Shown in pieces: positions 55,824-63,391 of a stretch of DNA of 64,000 bases; the first letter of the stretch is position 1, and each line of letters begins with the position of its first letter. The notes under the pieces were generated by a model. It had not been told where the DNA came from, made no database searches, and saw nothing but the letters and a program-made list of their open reading frames with translations. The translations under genes and the position numbers were made by a program. Origin of the DNA: Pseudovibrio exalbescens DSM 16456 (GTDB lineage: Bacteria; Pseudomonadota; Alphaproteobacteria; Rhizobiales; Stappiaceae). The DNA lies in the NCBI RefSeq assembly GCF_000422785.1, contig NZ_AUGS01000001.1:248001-312000 (forward strand), read 5' to 3'.

Positions 55824-56173
55824 GATTTTATATGAAGGCCGAAGCCTGTCTCCCTGCTCAAAATCTGATGGTCGGGCGTCACCCGTTTCTTTGCGTAGGT
55901 GAAGACTACTGTGGGTTTTGGAAAATCGTCAAGCGTTTTTATCGAAAATTGCGCTGTTACCGCAGAATGTTTTCTGAGATTTCGTCATGGTTGTTTGAGA
56001 GAAGCTAAATATGCCTGTATGCGGTGCCATGCATCCGGGCTTCAGAAAGGGCGTGAGTGAAGCGGTCGTTGATGATGCGTTCGAATGCGTTGGATCGATG
56101 CGTAAATGTGCATATTTTTGAATAAATTAAGGTGGTTTGCCCACAGTGGTTTGAAAGTTTTGTGAAACAGGGC

Positions 56174-56202
56174 TTGCGCTCGCCAAAGCATGCCGATATA
56201 TA
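56174..56202 (+). promoter_or_regulatory. Promoter of the tRNA-Lys pair
   Basis: A -35 TTGCGC (56174-56179) and a -10 TATATA (56197-56202) are separated by exactly 17 bases, and the first tRNA starts 24 bases downstream. The spacing and place fit a housekeeping promoter. Confidence 0.65.
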
Positions 56203-56225
56203 CCCGCCATCGCTTCGACGCGAAT

Positions 56226-56301
56226 GGGTGTATAGCTCAGTTGGTAGAGCAGCTGACTCTTAATCAGCCGGTCCTGGGTTCGAATCCCCGTGCACCCACC
56301 A
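56226..56301 (+). tRNA. tRNA-Lys(CUU), copy 1
   Basis: This is a complete 76-nt cloverleaf: acceptor GGGTGTA/TGCACCC with one GU pair, D-arm with AGCTCAGTTGGTAGAGC, anticodon stem GCTGA/TCAGC with loop CTCTTAA (anticodon CTT, reading AAG), T-arm with GGTTCGAATCC and an encoded CCA end. Confidence 0.97.
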
Positions 56302-56363
56302 TTTCTTTCCTGCAACAGGAAAAGGCGTCGTCAGCGTAGCTCGGAAGTCTTTCCGAACATGTT

Positions 56364-56439
56364 GGGTGTATAGCTCAGTTGGTAGAGCAGCTGACTCTTA
56401 ATCAGCCGGTCCTGGGTTCGAATCCCCGTGCACCCACCA
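56364..56439 (+). tRNA. tRNA-Lys(CUU), copy 2
   Basis: This 76-nt gene is identical to the copy 62 bp upstream, including the encoded CCA. The bases just after both copies are also similar, which suggests a recent tandem duplication. Confidence 0.97.
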
Positions 56440-56924
56440 TATTTCTTCCTCACTGAAAAACCATGATGCCACCCGATTTGGGCGGAGGGCGTTGGCGTTC
56501 TATGCTCTCTTGTCTCGCGCCGCCAAAGCTGAATCGGACGATCGTGCGCCGATGACGATAGCTTGCCTCCCCCCCCCAATAATCAGAGTGCACCTAAAGG
56601 TTGTATAAACTGCTTTTTATATAATCTAAGGTTGTTAACACCTATTCAGAGGGCATGGTAGTCTAGCTGAACGCCCCGCCTAGCTTTAAGGTGTTTCATA
56701 ACTTTCTGTTTTCAATGGGTATTTTCGCACCTCACACCGTTTAATCTATCATGGGTTGCATATTGTCTTTTTATGCAACTTTGAGATTTAGGTGTTTACG
56801 CTTGCTCATCTCTCGTTAATTCTTGGTTTTTCGAGATTTGAACGGCGAGAATAAAGTAAAAAACAAGTATTCACAAAACAAAAACCGCCTCGTCATCAAT
56901 TATAAAATCTGTGGTGGGGTAATT
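56440..56924. other. AT-rich region between tRNA-Lys and the reb sigma gene
   Basis: This 485-bp stretch has no convincing gene. It contains a run of nine C (56569-56577), then from about 56590 a marked shift to AT-rich sequence. An 8-bp inverted repeat GTTGCATA/TATGCAAC (56755-56762 with 56772-56779) has a 9-base spacer and could be a regulator site. A TATAAT box lies at 56620-56625 without a well-spaced -35. It presumably holds the promoter of the reb locus. Confidence 0.5.
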
Positions 56925-57488
56925 ATGACTTTGCTTCCAGTCGTTAATGGGTCTGTTCGTCAAGATGATGGAATGGACTACTTGTGGTCTTGTTGGGTGC
57001 AATGCAAGCCAATGCTAAAGGGGAGGGCGCTTCGGTTAACCAACGGTGACCCGGATGCAGCGGAGGAGTTGTTGTCGGCCACGATTTTGAAAGCCGCAAA
57101 TCACTTCAACGGGCGACCCGTGCACCTGAAGGACCCGAAAGCGTTTTTCATGTTTGCCCTGAAAAACGAGTTCATCAGCCAATACCGGAAAAAGCGGCAC
57201 GAGTTCAAACACAGAGATGCGGATACGGATGTCCATGAAGATCGGATCGCACAATCAGATTGGGAGGCTAAGGGCCAGGAAAGGGAACTGGTCACGCGGC
57301 AGGAATTGCAGCGTCTGCAGGGTGCATTGCTCGACCTGCCGGCCATCTACCAGCAGATCTTCTCGATGAAGTTCGTCGAAGATCGGTCATATCCGGAGAT
57401 TTCGGAGGAACTGGAGATCTCTCAGGCGCTGGCGCGCAAGCGTGTCCAGTTCCTGCGTCAGAAGTTGAAGGTAATGATTGCAGACTGA
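56925..57488 (+). CDS. Small sigma-70 family factor of the R-body locus
   Basis: The 187-aa protein has the two-domain layout of an ECF-like sigma factor. Region 2 runs over residues 20-100 (DPDAAEELLSATILKAANHF and DPKAFFMFALKNEFISQYRKKRHEF). Region 4 runs over 130-185, starting LQGALLDLPAIYQQIFSMKF followed by the helix-turn-helix SYPEISEELEISQALARKRVQFLR. It lacks any anti-sigma partner gene next door. The ATG at 56925 is preferred because the 34 codons upstream are AT-rich and not conserved in style. It directly precedes the first Reb gene and very likely transcribes the cluster; that role is inferred. Confidence 0.85.
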   Translation: MTLLPVVNGSVRQDDGMDYLWSCWVQCKPMLKGRALRLTNGDPDAAEELLSATILKAANHFNGRPVHLKDPKAFFMFALKNEFISQYRKKRHEFKHRDADTDVHEDRIAQSDWEAKGQERELVTRQELQRLQGALLDLPAIYQQIFSMKFVEDRSYPEISEELEISQALARKRVQFLRQKLKVMIAD

Positions 57489-57572
57489 ACTGCGGCTGGC
57501 GCAAAGGCTTCACATCGGTGAGGCGAGGGCGTCCAACTGAATGGTTAACAACACAATGGCAAGGACAACACC

Positions 57573-57800
57573 ATGGCTGATGAGACTGTAAATCCTCAAA
57601 TTACCGATGCTGTCACCCAGACGAACGTCAAAGTTGTTGCGGAGTCTCCGTCTCAAGCGATGGCGAGTTTGTATCAGGTTGTCAGTCATGCCTCCGGCCT
57701 TTCCGTTCAGAACGCCACACACAGCCAACAGGCCATGAACCAGGTAACAGCGGCTGTCATTTCCAAGGGCGTTCAATTGATCATGGACATAAAGGGCTAG
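57573..57800 (+). CDS. RebB-family R-body protein, short (75 aa)
   Basis: The 75-aa protein starts MADETVNPQITDAVTQTNVKV and continues VVAESPSQAMASLYQVVSHA, the RebB ('killing trait') signature. Compared with the two RebB proteins at the end of the locus it shares the I/V-TDAVTQ-NVKVVAE core but has a different, shorter tail. RebB-type proteins polymerise into R-bodies, coiled ribbons that unroll explosively, first known from Caedibacter taeniospiralis. It is 84 bp after the sigma gene. Confidence 0.88.
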   Translation: MADETVNPQITDAVTQTNVKVVAESPSQAMASLYQVVSHASGLSVQNATHSQQAMNQVTAAVISKGVQLIMDIKG

Positions 57801-57829
57801 CGTATCGGGCCTATCCACGGGGCTAAGCC

Positions 57830-58720
57830 ATGCAAGATGATGATGAGCCAAAAGGGCAGACCCCTTTTGAGCAAGCTGCTGCACGTCGAAAAACCGCATT
57901 ATCGCAACTGTTCGGCGGGCGCGATACCGGAGCCGGTTCTGCGCTGAACGAGCCGGGAAGTGCCGGGTCGGGGGATCCGTTTGACGATCTCATCTCGGAA
58001 ATTGAGCAGGAACGGTTCTCGCAGACCGAAACTCTTTCAGATGCGAGCCTGGCCGACACGGATACAGATCGGGATGCGCCCCGATCCTCAGTCAGGTCAG
58101 ATGCGTCTGCACCGGGCACTCACAACACCATGGCGCAGGCGTCTTCAACTCAGGCTGCGCTTCGAACCGGCCTTGATGCCAACGCTGACCCAAAGACTGT
58201 TTCGGCTTCGGCTGTACCCGATGAAACGCAGAATGAGGGTGCGAGTGATCCCGCAAGTGGCAGCGGCGGTACCGGCGGAGGAAATGGCAATGGTTCATCC
58301 AACACTGCGGAGGGAGAAGGACAGCCCATGCCCGGACAGGCGCTTACGACGACCACACCAGATACCTCGGAGTTGAACCAACAAATTGTGCAGGCGGTTC
58401 AATTCACGAACTACGAGAACGCGAATTACGTGGCCGAAATGGTGTCAGTGCCAGCTGATGTGATGGCGACCCAAACAGCAGGCCACGCCACGCAGAATGC
58501 TGAAACCTACATGAACGGAATCATGCAAATTGCCGTTGCGGCACAGGCGGTTGTCGCGGCCAAAATCGCAGAAAACCCTGCCACGGCGGAAGCAGATGCA
58601 CCCGCGCTTGAACAGCTTCAGAAAATGGTCACCGAGGCCATCACTGCTTTCGGAAAGGCCAGTGAAACGGCGGGGACATCTGCCGCAAAAATCATATCTG
58701 GCACGAAACTGAGTGGTTAG
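57830..58720 (+). CDS. Large Reb-domain protein with disordered N-terminus (296 aa)
   Basis: The C-terminal third (about residues 180-250) follows the Reb pattern: NQQIVQAVQFTNYENANYVA, then PADVMATQTAGHATQNAET and NGIMQIAVAAQAVVAAKI, comparable to ITDAVTQTN...SPSQAMA...HA...A in the small RebB proteins. The first 175 residues are acidic, Ser/Gly/Ala-rich and low complexity, including a GSGGTGGGNGNGSSN stretch. A Reb domain carried on a long disordered arm could cap, anchor or nucleate an R-body; this is inference. It starts 29 bp after the 75-aa RebB gene. Confidence 0.75.
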   Translation: MQDDDEPKGQTPFEQAAARRKTALSQLFGGRDTGAGSALNEPGSAGSGDPFDDLISEIEQERFSQTETLSDASLADTDTDRDAPRSSVRSDASAPGTHNTMAQASSTQAALRTGLDANADPKTVSASAVPDETQNEGASDPASGSGGTGGGNGNGSSNTAEGEGQPMPGQALTTTTPDTSELNQQIVQAVQFTNYENANYVAEMVSVPADVMATQTAGHATQNAETYMNGIMQIAVAAQAVVAAKIAENPATAEADAPALEQLQKMVTEAITAFGKASETAGTSAAKIISGTKLSG

Positions 58721-58731
58721 GAGGCAAATCG

Positions 58732-58920
58732 ATGACTGACGCCTCACGAACAAACACCCCCACTTCCGGTGCGCCATCTGACGAAGGCAAGAATGACGGC
58801 AAAAAGCCTTTGGTGTCGAAAGCATTCATTCGCGCCTTGCAGGAGGTGCAGAAGCTGTCCAACAGCGAGCAAATGCTTCTGATCGTGCTGTTGTACTACC
58901 TGCGCAAGCGCGGTTCCTGA
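58732..58920 (+). CDS. Small reb-locus protein with hydrophobic tail (62 aa)
   Basis: The polar, Ser/Asp/Lys-rich N-terminus (residues 1-27) is followed by an amphipathic to hydrophobic helix KAFIRALQEVQKLSNSEQML and LIVLLYYLRKR. I do not recognise the family. It begins 11 bp after the large Reb gene, with an AGGAGG ribosome-binding site, so it is certainly read in the same operon. A membrane- or filament-associating helix is plausible. Confidence 0.7.
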   Translation: MTDASRTNTPTSGAPSDEGKNDGKKPLVSKAFIRALQEVQKLSNSEQMLLIVLLYYLRKRGS

Positions 58921-58970
58921 GCGTCTGTTGCCAAGGCTTTCATGGCCGGCGCATTAAATGGAGAGATCAT

Positions 58971-59375
58971 ATGGAACGTGATGTGAGCTATATCCGCGAG
59001 GAGCTGGACGAGGTCACGATGACCCATCTGCGGCGTTGGATCGTCGTGCTTGAAGAAACGCAGGAGACCAAGGAACCCCGCGAGATCAGGCACGAACAAA
59101 TCCCTGGTTTTCTGGCGTATCTCAATGCGGCGCGTAATGCGTTGTGCCGTGCGGAGAAAATGGCAAAAAAGGCATTTTCTGAAACAGCATTCGCACAGGC
59201 GAGCGCGGAGGAGCAGCTTCAAGATCAGGAGTTGATGGGTGAGGATGTAAACGTGGACGTGACCCTTTCCGAGACCATCAATGTAGAGCAGGTCATCGTG
59301 GAAGAGGAGGTGGAGAATGGGCGAGCGAGGCAAGGGCGGTGCTGCGGAAGACCCCGCGGTGAACGAGGCCGCTGA
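58971..59375 (+). CDS. Acidic reb-locus protein of unknown function (134 aa)
   Basis: The 134-aa product has a helical, charged N-terminal half (MERDVSYIREELDEVTMTHL, RRWIVVLEETQETKEPREIR, FLAYLNAARNALCRAEKMAKKAF) and an acidic beta-prone stretch (MGEDVNVDVTLSETINVEQV) before a basic, Cys/Gly/Arg-rich end that overlaps the next gene. No family was recognised. A GGAGAG ribosome-binding site precedes the ATG. The last 59 bases overlap the coiled-coil gene in another frame, so the odd C-terminus may be a by-product of overlap. Confidence 0.68.
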   Translation: MERDVSYIREELDEVTMTHLRRWIVVLEETQETKEPREIRHEQIPGFLAYLNAARNALCRAEKMAKKAFSETAFAQASAEEQLQDQELMGEDVNVDVTLSETINVEQVIVEEEVENGRARQGRCCGRPRGERGR

Positions 59376-59943
59376 GGCTCTGGAGCAGGCTGTCGACAAA
59401 GCCAAGGCTGAAGAACAAGCCGCAACCAAAACGGTTGAGAGTGAGGTGGCTGCCGCCCGAGAACAGGTGGAAGCGGCTCTGAAGAACTTCGAGAGCTTGA
59501 AGCAATCCATTCCGAACCTGCAAAAAGTGATTTCCGACATGCAGCAGCAACAAGCCGACGTGACCCAGGCCAGCAGTCAGATCAACCAGAGTGCTCAATC
59601 CGTGCTCCGGGATGTGGATGAGGCGGTTCAACGCGTGAATGCAAGTGTACAGGGCGAAATACAGTCCATGCTCAAGGACTTGCCTAATCTGCAAGGAGAA
59701 GCCGTGGAGCAAGGACCAGCGCGGATGCGTGGTCAAGCGGCCGCTCCTTCGGGAGGGGAACCTGCCGGCGGCGGGCAACAGTTCAATGCCTCTGGAGCTC
59801 AGCCGCAGCTCTCGGTTGCAGAACAAGTCGCGGATGCCTTGCGCCGCATTATCCGCAATGAAGTACATCAGGCCGTTTCAGAACAGATCGCGCCTTTGGT
59901 TGCCGAAGTTAATAAATTCATTTCGAGTAAAAGTAACCTCTAG
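59317..59943 (+). CDS. Coiled-coil reb-locus protein (208 aa)
   Basis: The 208-aa protein is dominated by a long Ala/Glu/Gln-rich coiled coil (about residues 15-110, including EALEQAVDKAKAEEQAATKT and AREQVEAALKNFESLKQSI). A Pro/Gly-rich hinge (130-160) and a short helical end SVAEQVADALRRIIRNEVHQ follow. No known family was recognised. It has a strong GAGGAGGTGGAG ribosome-binding region inside the preceding gene, indicating coupled translation. A role as an assembly scaffold for R-bodies is a guess. Confidence 0.72.
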   Translation: MGERGKGGAAEDPAVNEAAEALEQAVDKAKAEEQAATKTVESEVAAAREQVEAALKNFESLKQSIPNLQKVISDMQQQQADVTQASSQINQSAQSVLRDVDEAVQRVNASVQGEIQSMLKDLPNLQGEAVEQGPARMRGQAAAPSGGEPAGGGQQFNASGAQPQLSVAEQVADALRRIIRNEVHQAVSEQIAPLVAEVNKFISSKSNL

Positions 59944-60045
59944 AAATCAAATAGTTAATCCGCAGAAAAATGCGGTTCACATAAAGAATAGGCTGGCGTC
60001 TTAGTTCATGTAAGCAGATTGGAATTTCCCTTACAGGAGAAACAA

Positions 60046-60366
60046 ATGGCAGATCCAACTACCGTAAGCCCGATGGTGACAGACGCAGTTACGCAATCCA
60101 ACGTCAAGGTTGTGGCGGAAGGCCCGGCCATGGCGATGGGCTCCATCTACCAGAGCATGGCGCACTCAACCGGCATCTTGTTTGAAAATGCCGTTTCTGC
60201 GGCGCAGCAACAGACCACGTTGTCTCAGGCTGCATCCAACCAAGGCGTCATGCAGATTTATTCCATGGATACGATGGCTGGTGCGGGTGCAACTGAAAAA
60301 GTGGGCCAGGCTGGTGAGGCCGACAACCTGAGCACACTGCTGACTGTCCTGCAGTCTTTCACCTGA
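60046..60366 (+). CDS. rebB: RebB-family R-body protein (106 aa)
   Basis: This is a classic RebB protein: MADPTTVSPMVTDAVTQSNV, then VVAEGPAMAMGSIYQSMAHS, TGILFENAVSAAQQQ and MQIYSMDTMAGAGATEK. RebB is the main structural subunit of R-bodies. The ATG at 60046 has an AGGAGA ribosome-binding site; the frame is open nine codons earlier. Its neighbour at 60484 is a close paralogue differing mainly at the C-terminal end. Confidence 0.92.
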   Translation: MADPTTVSPMVTDAVTQSNVKVVAEGPAMAMGSIYQSMAHSTGILFENAVSAAQQQTTLSQAASNQGVMQIYSMDTMAGAGATEKVGQAGEADNLSTLLTVLQSFT

Positions 60367-60483
60367 TCAGCTTTTAGCCTTCGGGCAGCGCTCTCTTATG
60401 CTCGGCGCTTGTTTGTTAGTTGTGTTCTCTTGCCGTTATAGCCGAGCCCGAAAATAAAACTGCCTTACTGAGGAGAAAAACAC

Positions 60484-60816
60484 ATGCCAGATCCAACTAC
60501 CGTAAACCCCATGATCACCGATGCGGTAACCCAGTCCAACGTGAAAGTGGTAGGTGAAGCACCTGCCATGGCGATGGGCTCCATCTACCAGAGCATGGCT
60601 CATTCGACTGGTATTCTGTTTGAAAATGCTGTTTCGGCAGCTCAGCAGCAGAATACCCTGTCTCAGGCTGCAACTAACCAAGGTGTGATGCAGATCTACT
60701 CCATGGACACCATGGCGGGGGCTGGTGCCACCGAAAAAGTGGCTCAAAGCGGCACTGCGGACAACCTGACCACCCTGATGACGGTGCTTCAGGCGTTCAA
60801 TAACACCGGTCGTTAA
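60484..60816 (+). CDS. rebB: RebB-family R-body protein (110 aa), paralogue
   Basis: This 110-aa RebB is nearly identical to the 106-aa copy through residue 95 (for example DPTTVNPMITDAVTQSNV and GSIYQSMAHSTGILFENAVS) with a slightly longer end, LMTVLQAFNNTGR. The pair arose by tandem duplication. R-body ribbons in other bacteria need two similar small Reb proteins, so retention of both may be functional. A GAGGAGA ribosome-binding site precedes the ATG and a terminator follows. Confidence 0.92.
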   Translation: MPDPTTVNPMITDAVTQSNVKVVGEAPAMAMGSIYQSMAHSTGILFENAVSAAQQQNTLSQAATNQGVMQIYSMDTMAGAGATEKVAQSGTADNLTTLMTVLQAFNNTGR

Positions 60817-60840
60817 TCCTCCCAATAAAATGCGGCTCGG

Positions 60841-60868
60841 AAGTGCTGTCCTCGCGGGCAGCACTTTT
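60841..60868 (+). terminator. Intrinsic terminator of the reb locus
   Basis: The 8-bp stem AAGTGCTG/CAGCACTT (60841-60848 with 60859-60866) encloses a 10-nt loop and is followed by a short T-tract, 24 bp after the last rebB stop. It marks the 3' boundary of the cluster. Confidence 0.85.
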
Positions 60869-60950
60869 CGTTTGATAAGCATCTTCACATAGCAGTGGTT
60901 TTCGGTATATAGCGCCGTAAACCCATCACGAACTGACTGTGAAGAGACGT

Positions 60951-61739
60951 ATGGCCGATATTCTTGTTGCCGCCCTTTATCAATTCACCCCATTTGAGGA
61001 CTTTGAGCGCTTTCGCATGCCACTGTTGGAGTTCTGCAAGGAGCGGGGTATTCGCGGCAGCCTTTTGCTTGCGCGGGAGGGTATCAACGGTACCGTTGCT
61101 GGCGAGGAAGCATCGGTTCGTGCCCTTCTGGCACATCTCCGTCAGGACGAGCGTTTTTCAAACCTTACTCATAAGGAGTCCTGGGCGGAGCGCATTCCGT
61201 TTCGGCGCATGAAGGTGCGGTTGAAAAAAGAGATCGTCAACATGGGGGTGCCCGCCATTGATCCGCTTCAAAAGGTCGGAACCTATGTAAAACCTGAAAA
61301 CTGGAACGACCTCATTCAGGACCCGGAGGTTGTGCTTATCGATACGCGCAATGACTACGAAGTGGCTATGGGCACGTTCAAAGGGGCAATTGACCCGGAA
61401 ACCGAGAGTTTCAAGGAATTTCCCGATTGGGTCCGAAGCAATGAAGCGCTGAAGAAGGGCAAAAAGGTCGCCATGTTCTGCACCGGTGGCATCCGCTGTG
61501 AGAAAGCGACTGCGCTGATGTTGGAAGAGGGCTTTGACGAGGTCTATCACCTTGAAGGCGGCATTTTGAACTATCTGGAGAAAGTGCCGGAAGGCCAAAG
61601 CCTTTGGGAAGGCGAGTGCTTCGTTTTTGATGACCGCGTGTCTGTCGACCACAAGCTCAAGGCTCAATGGGGACGCAAGGTGCCTGACAAGACCCGCCGT
61701 ATCCTCGCTGACTACATGATCAACGAGGATAAGGATTAG
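60951..61739 (+). CDS. trhO: tRNA uridine hydroxylase TrhO (YceA, UPF0176)
   Basis: TrhO hydroxylates U34 of some tRNAs to 5-hydroxyuridine. The 262-aa protein has the N-terminal acylphosphatase-like domain ([30 protein letters not shown]) and a rhodanese domain with [20 protein letters not shown] and the catalytic Cys motif [11 protein letters not shown]. It lacks the C-terminal zinc-finger extension of longer members, which is common in alphaproteobacteria. The ATG at 60951 is preferred to the GTG at 60939. Confidence 0.93.
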   Translation: MADILVAALYQFTPFEDFERFRMPLLEFCKERGIRGSLLLAREGINGTVAGEEASVRALLAHLRQDERFSNLTHKESWAERIPFRRMKVRLKKEIVNMGVPAIDPLQKVGTYVKPENWNDLIQDPEVVLIDTRNDYEVAMGTFKGAIDPETESFKEFPDWVRSNEALKKGKKVAMFCTGGIRCEKATALMLEEGFDEVYHLEGGILNYLEKVPEGQSLWEGECFVFDDRVSVDHKLKAQWGRKVPDKTRRILADYMINEDKD

Positions 61740-61766
61740 ACCTTTTGGGCTGTGCCCCGAAAGGGG

Positions 61767-62642
61767 CTAGCCAAAGTGGAAGGTTGGTATGCCCTTGTCT
61801 CCCGGTGTCATGACAAACAGGCTGCCAGATTCCGGGTAAGCGGTCATCAAGTCGGTGTCGCTGAGCGGTTTGAGGGATGTAACCACCAGATGGTCCAGTC
61901 CAGGACCGGCAAAACACGGCATGGTGGGACGCGGTACGGGCATACCAATGGATTTGATAAGGTCTCCATCTGGTGAGAAGCAATTCACGTTGCCAGCGGA
62001 GACGCCCGCGCTCCAATAGTTGCCTTCTGCATCGATTGTGGCTCCATCCGGACGCCCGAGTGTGTTGTCCAACTCCAGATACACTTCAGGAGATGACAGG
62101 GCGCCTGTCGACTTGTCAAAGGCATAACGGGTTACGACACCGGTGCTGCTATCCGAGTGATACATGAAGCGCGCATCTGGTGACCAGGCGAGGCCGTTGG
62201 AGACGTGCAATCCACTGAGAACCTTGGAAATGCTGCCATCTGGGGCAACGCGATACAAGGAGCCAATGGGCTGGCGTGGCGATCGATCATCCATGGTACC
62301 GACCCAGAAGGCCCCATCCGGTCCGACTTTCCCATCGTTGAGGCGGGTGCGTGGGTCATCTGCTTCGACCTGACCCAGTAGTTCACGTTCCTGCGTGTCG
62401 GGGTCTACCAGCAAGATTTCATCGTGATGGGCTACGATGAAACGGCCATCGGCGCACAAGCCGAATGAGCCAACGGTTTTGTCAAAGTTCCAGCTTTGCA
62501 ACTCACGGGTTTCCCAATCCATGGCCCAGATGGCGTGACCCAGAATATCGCAGAACAGGAGCGTATCTGTCTGATCGTCCCAGACGGCGCCTTCGGCGAG
62601 ATCAAAGCGGGCAGGAGTGAGGCTGGTAATGGGTTGTGCCAC
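61767..62642 (-). CDS. SMP-30/gluconolactonase/LRE family protein
   Basis: The 291-aa six-bladed propeller has metal-ligand motifs of the family: the N-terminal AEGAVWDDQTDTLLFCDI (Glu17), RLNDGKVGPDGAFWVGTMD, HVSNGLAWSPDARFMYHSDS and RPDGATIDAEGNYWSAGV. These proteins are Ca/Zn-dependent lactonases or esterases, often sugar lactonases; the substrate is unknown here. Confidence 0.92.
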   Translation of the reverse strand: MAQPITSLTPARFDLAEGAVWDDQTDTLLFCDILGHAIWAMDWETRELQSWNFDKTVGSFGLCADGRFIVAHHDEILLVDPDTQERELLGQVEADDPRTRLNDGKVGPDGAFWVGTMDDRSPRQPIGSLYRVAPDGSISKVLSGLHVSNGLAWSPDARFMYHSDSSTGVVTRYAFDKSTGALSSPEVYLELDNTLGRPDGATIDAEGNYWSAGVSAGNVNCFSPDGDLIKSIGMPVPRPTMPCFAGPGLDHLVVTSLKPLSDTDLMTAYPESGSLFVMTPGDKGIPTFHFG

Positions 62643-62759
62643 TGTCTTGCTCCTTGGTGCGGTTCAATTGTTTGCCCCCCTTATAGGCGGTTTGCGTGGG
62701 GCGGTCGAGGTTCGGGCGTCTGCATCCCGCAAATTATAGAGGAGCGCAGAGGCTTGAGG

Positions 62760-63224
62760 TTACAAAGCAATCGGGAACGCTGTGCTTTGTTTGACGGAGC
62801 GAATGGCAAAGGAGGAACGCATGCGGGCTACGCCCGGCAGTCGTGTTAGGTGGTCACGGTGAATGCGTTCGAAGTCCGTCGGATCCTCTGCAGCGATACG
62901 CAGGAGATAGTCGGCATCGCCGCCCATCAGGTGGCACTCGATAATCTCAGGGGAGGCGGCCACGGCCTTTTCAAAGGCCTGAAGAGCTTCTTCGGATTGG
63001 GAGGCCAACGAGATTTCCACGAACACGCTCATGCTGCGTCCGATCTTAGTCGGGTTTAACAGCGCGACGTAGCGGTCTATGATGCCGGAGGTTTCCAGTG
63101 CGCGCACACGCCGCAGGCAAGCTGACGGTGAGAGGCCGACACGGTTGGCCAACTCCGAATTTGGGATGCGTCCGTCGAACTGGAGTTGCTTGAGAATTTG
63201 AAGATCGATTCTGTCGATTTTCAC
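62760..63224 (-). CDS. Lrp/AsnC family regulator divergent from ald
   Basis: The 154-aa protein has an N-terminal helix-turn-helix (LDRR-like IDRIDLQILKQLQFDGRIPN, then SELANRVGLSPSACLRRVRA) and a C-terminal RAM ligand domain (residues 60-150, with ECHLMGGDADYLLRI). Lrp-type regulators next to ald (AldR) control alanine dehydrogenase in response to amino acids. The divergent 167-bp intergenic region should contain the binding sites. Confidence 0.93.
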   Translation of the reverse strand: MKIDRIDLQILKQLQFDGRIPNSELANRVGLSPSACLRRVRALETSGIIDRYVALLNPTKIGRSMSVFVEISLASQSEEALQAFEKAVAASPEIIECHLMGGDADYLLRIAAEDPTDFERIHRDHLTRLPGVARMRSSFAIRSVKQSTAFPIAL

Positions 63225-63391
63225 TTTTCGTCTTTCGTTCGCATATTGTTTTGCTCATTGCTGATTTGACGCAAGAATAGCGCGCAAGGTGCCCCAATAG
63301 AATACATGTTTGCAAAGAACTTCTTCTGCATCAAGTCTAGTTTTTTATACGTATAGAGCCGAGAAACCTGCGAGCGCAGAGGGAGAACAAT

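Noticed and set aside
56127-56579. Minus-strand frames across the tRNA-Lys genes
   Set aside because: The shared peptide in both frames is just the antisense of the identical tRNAs.
56226-60960. A classical integrative element bounded by tRNA-Lys
   Set aside because: No integrase, no transposase and no repeat of the tRNA 3' end after the reb terminator could be found.
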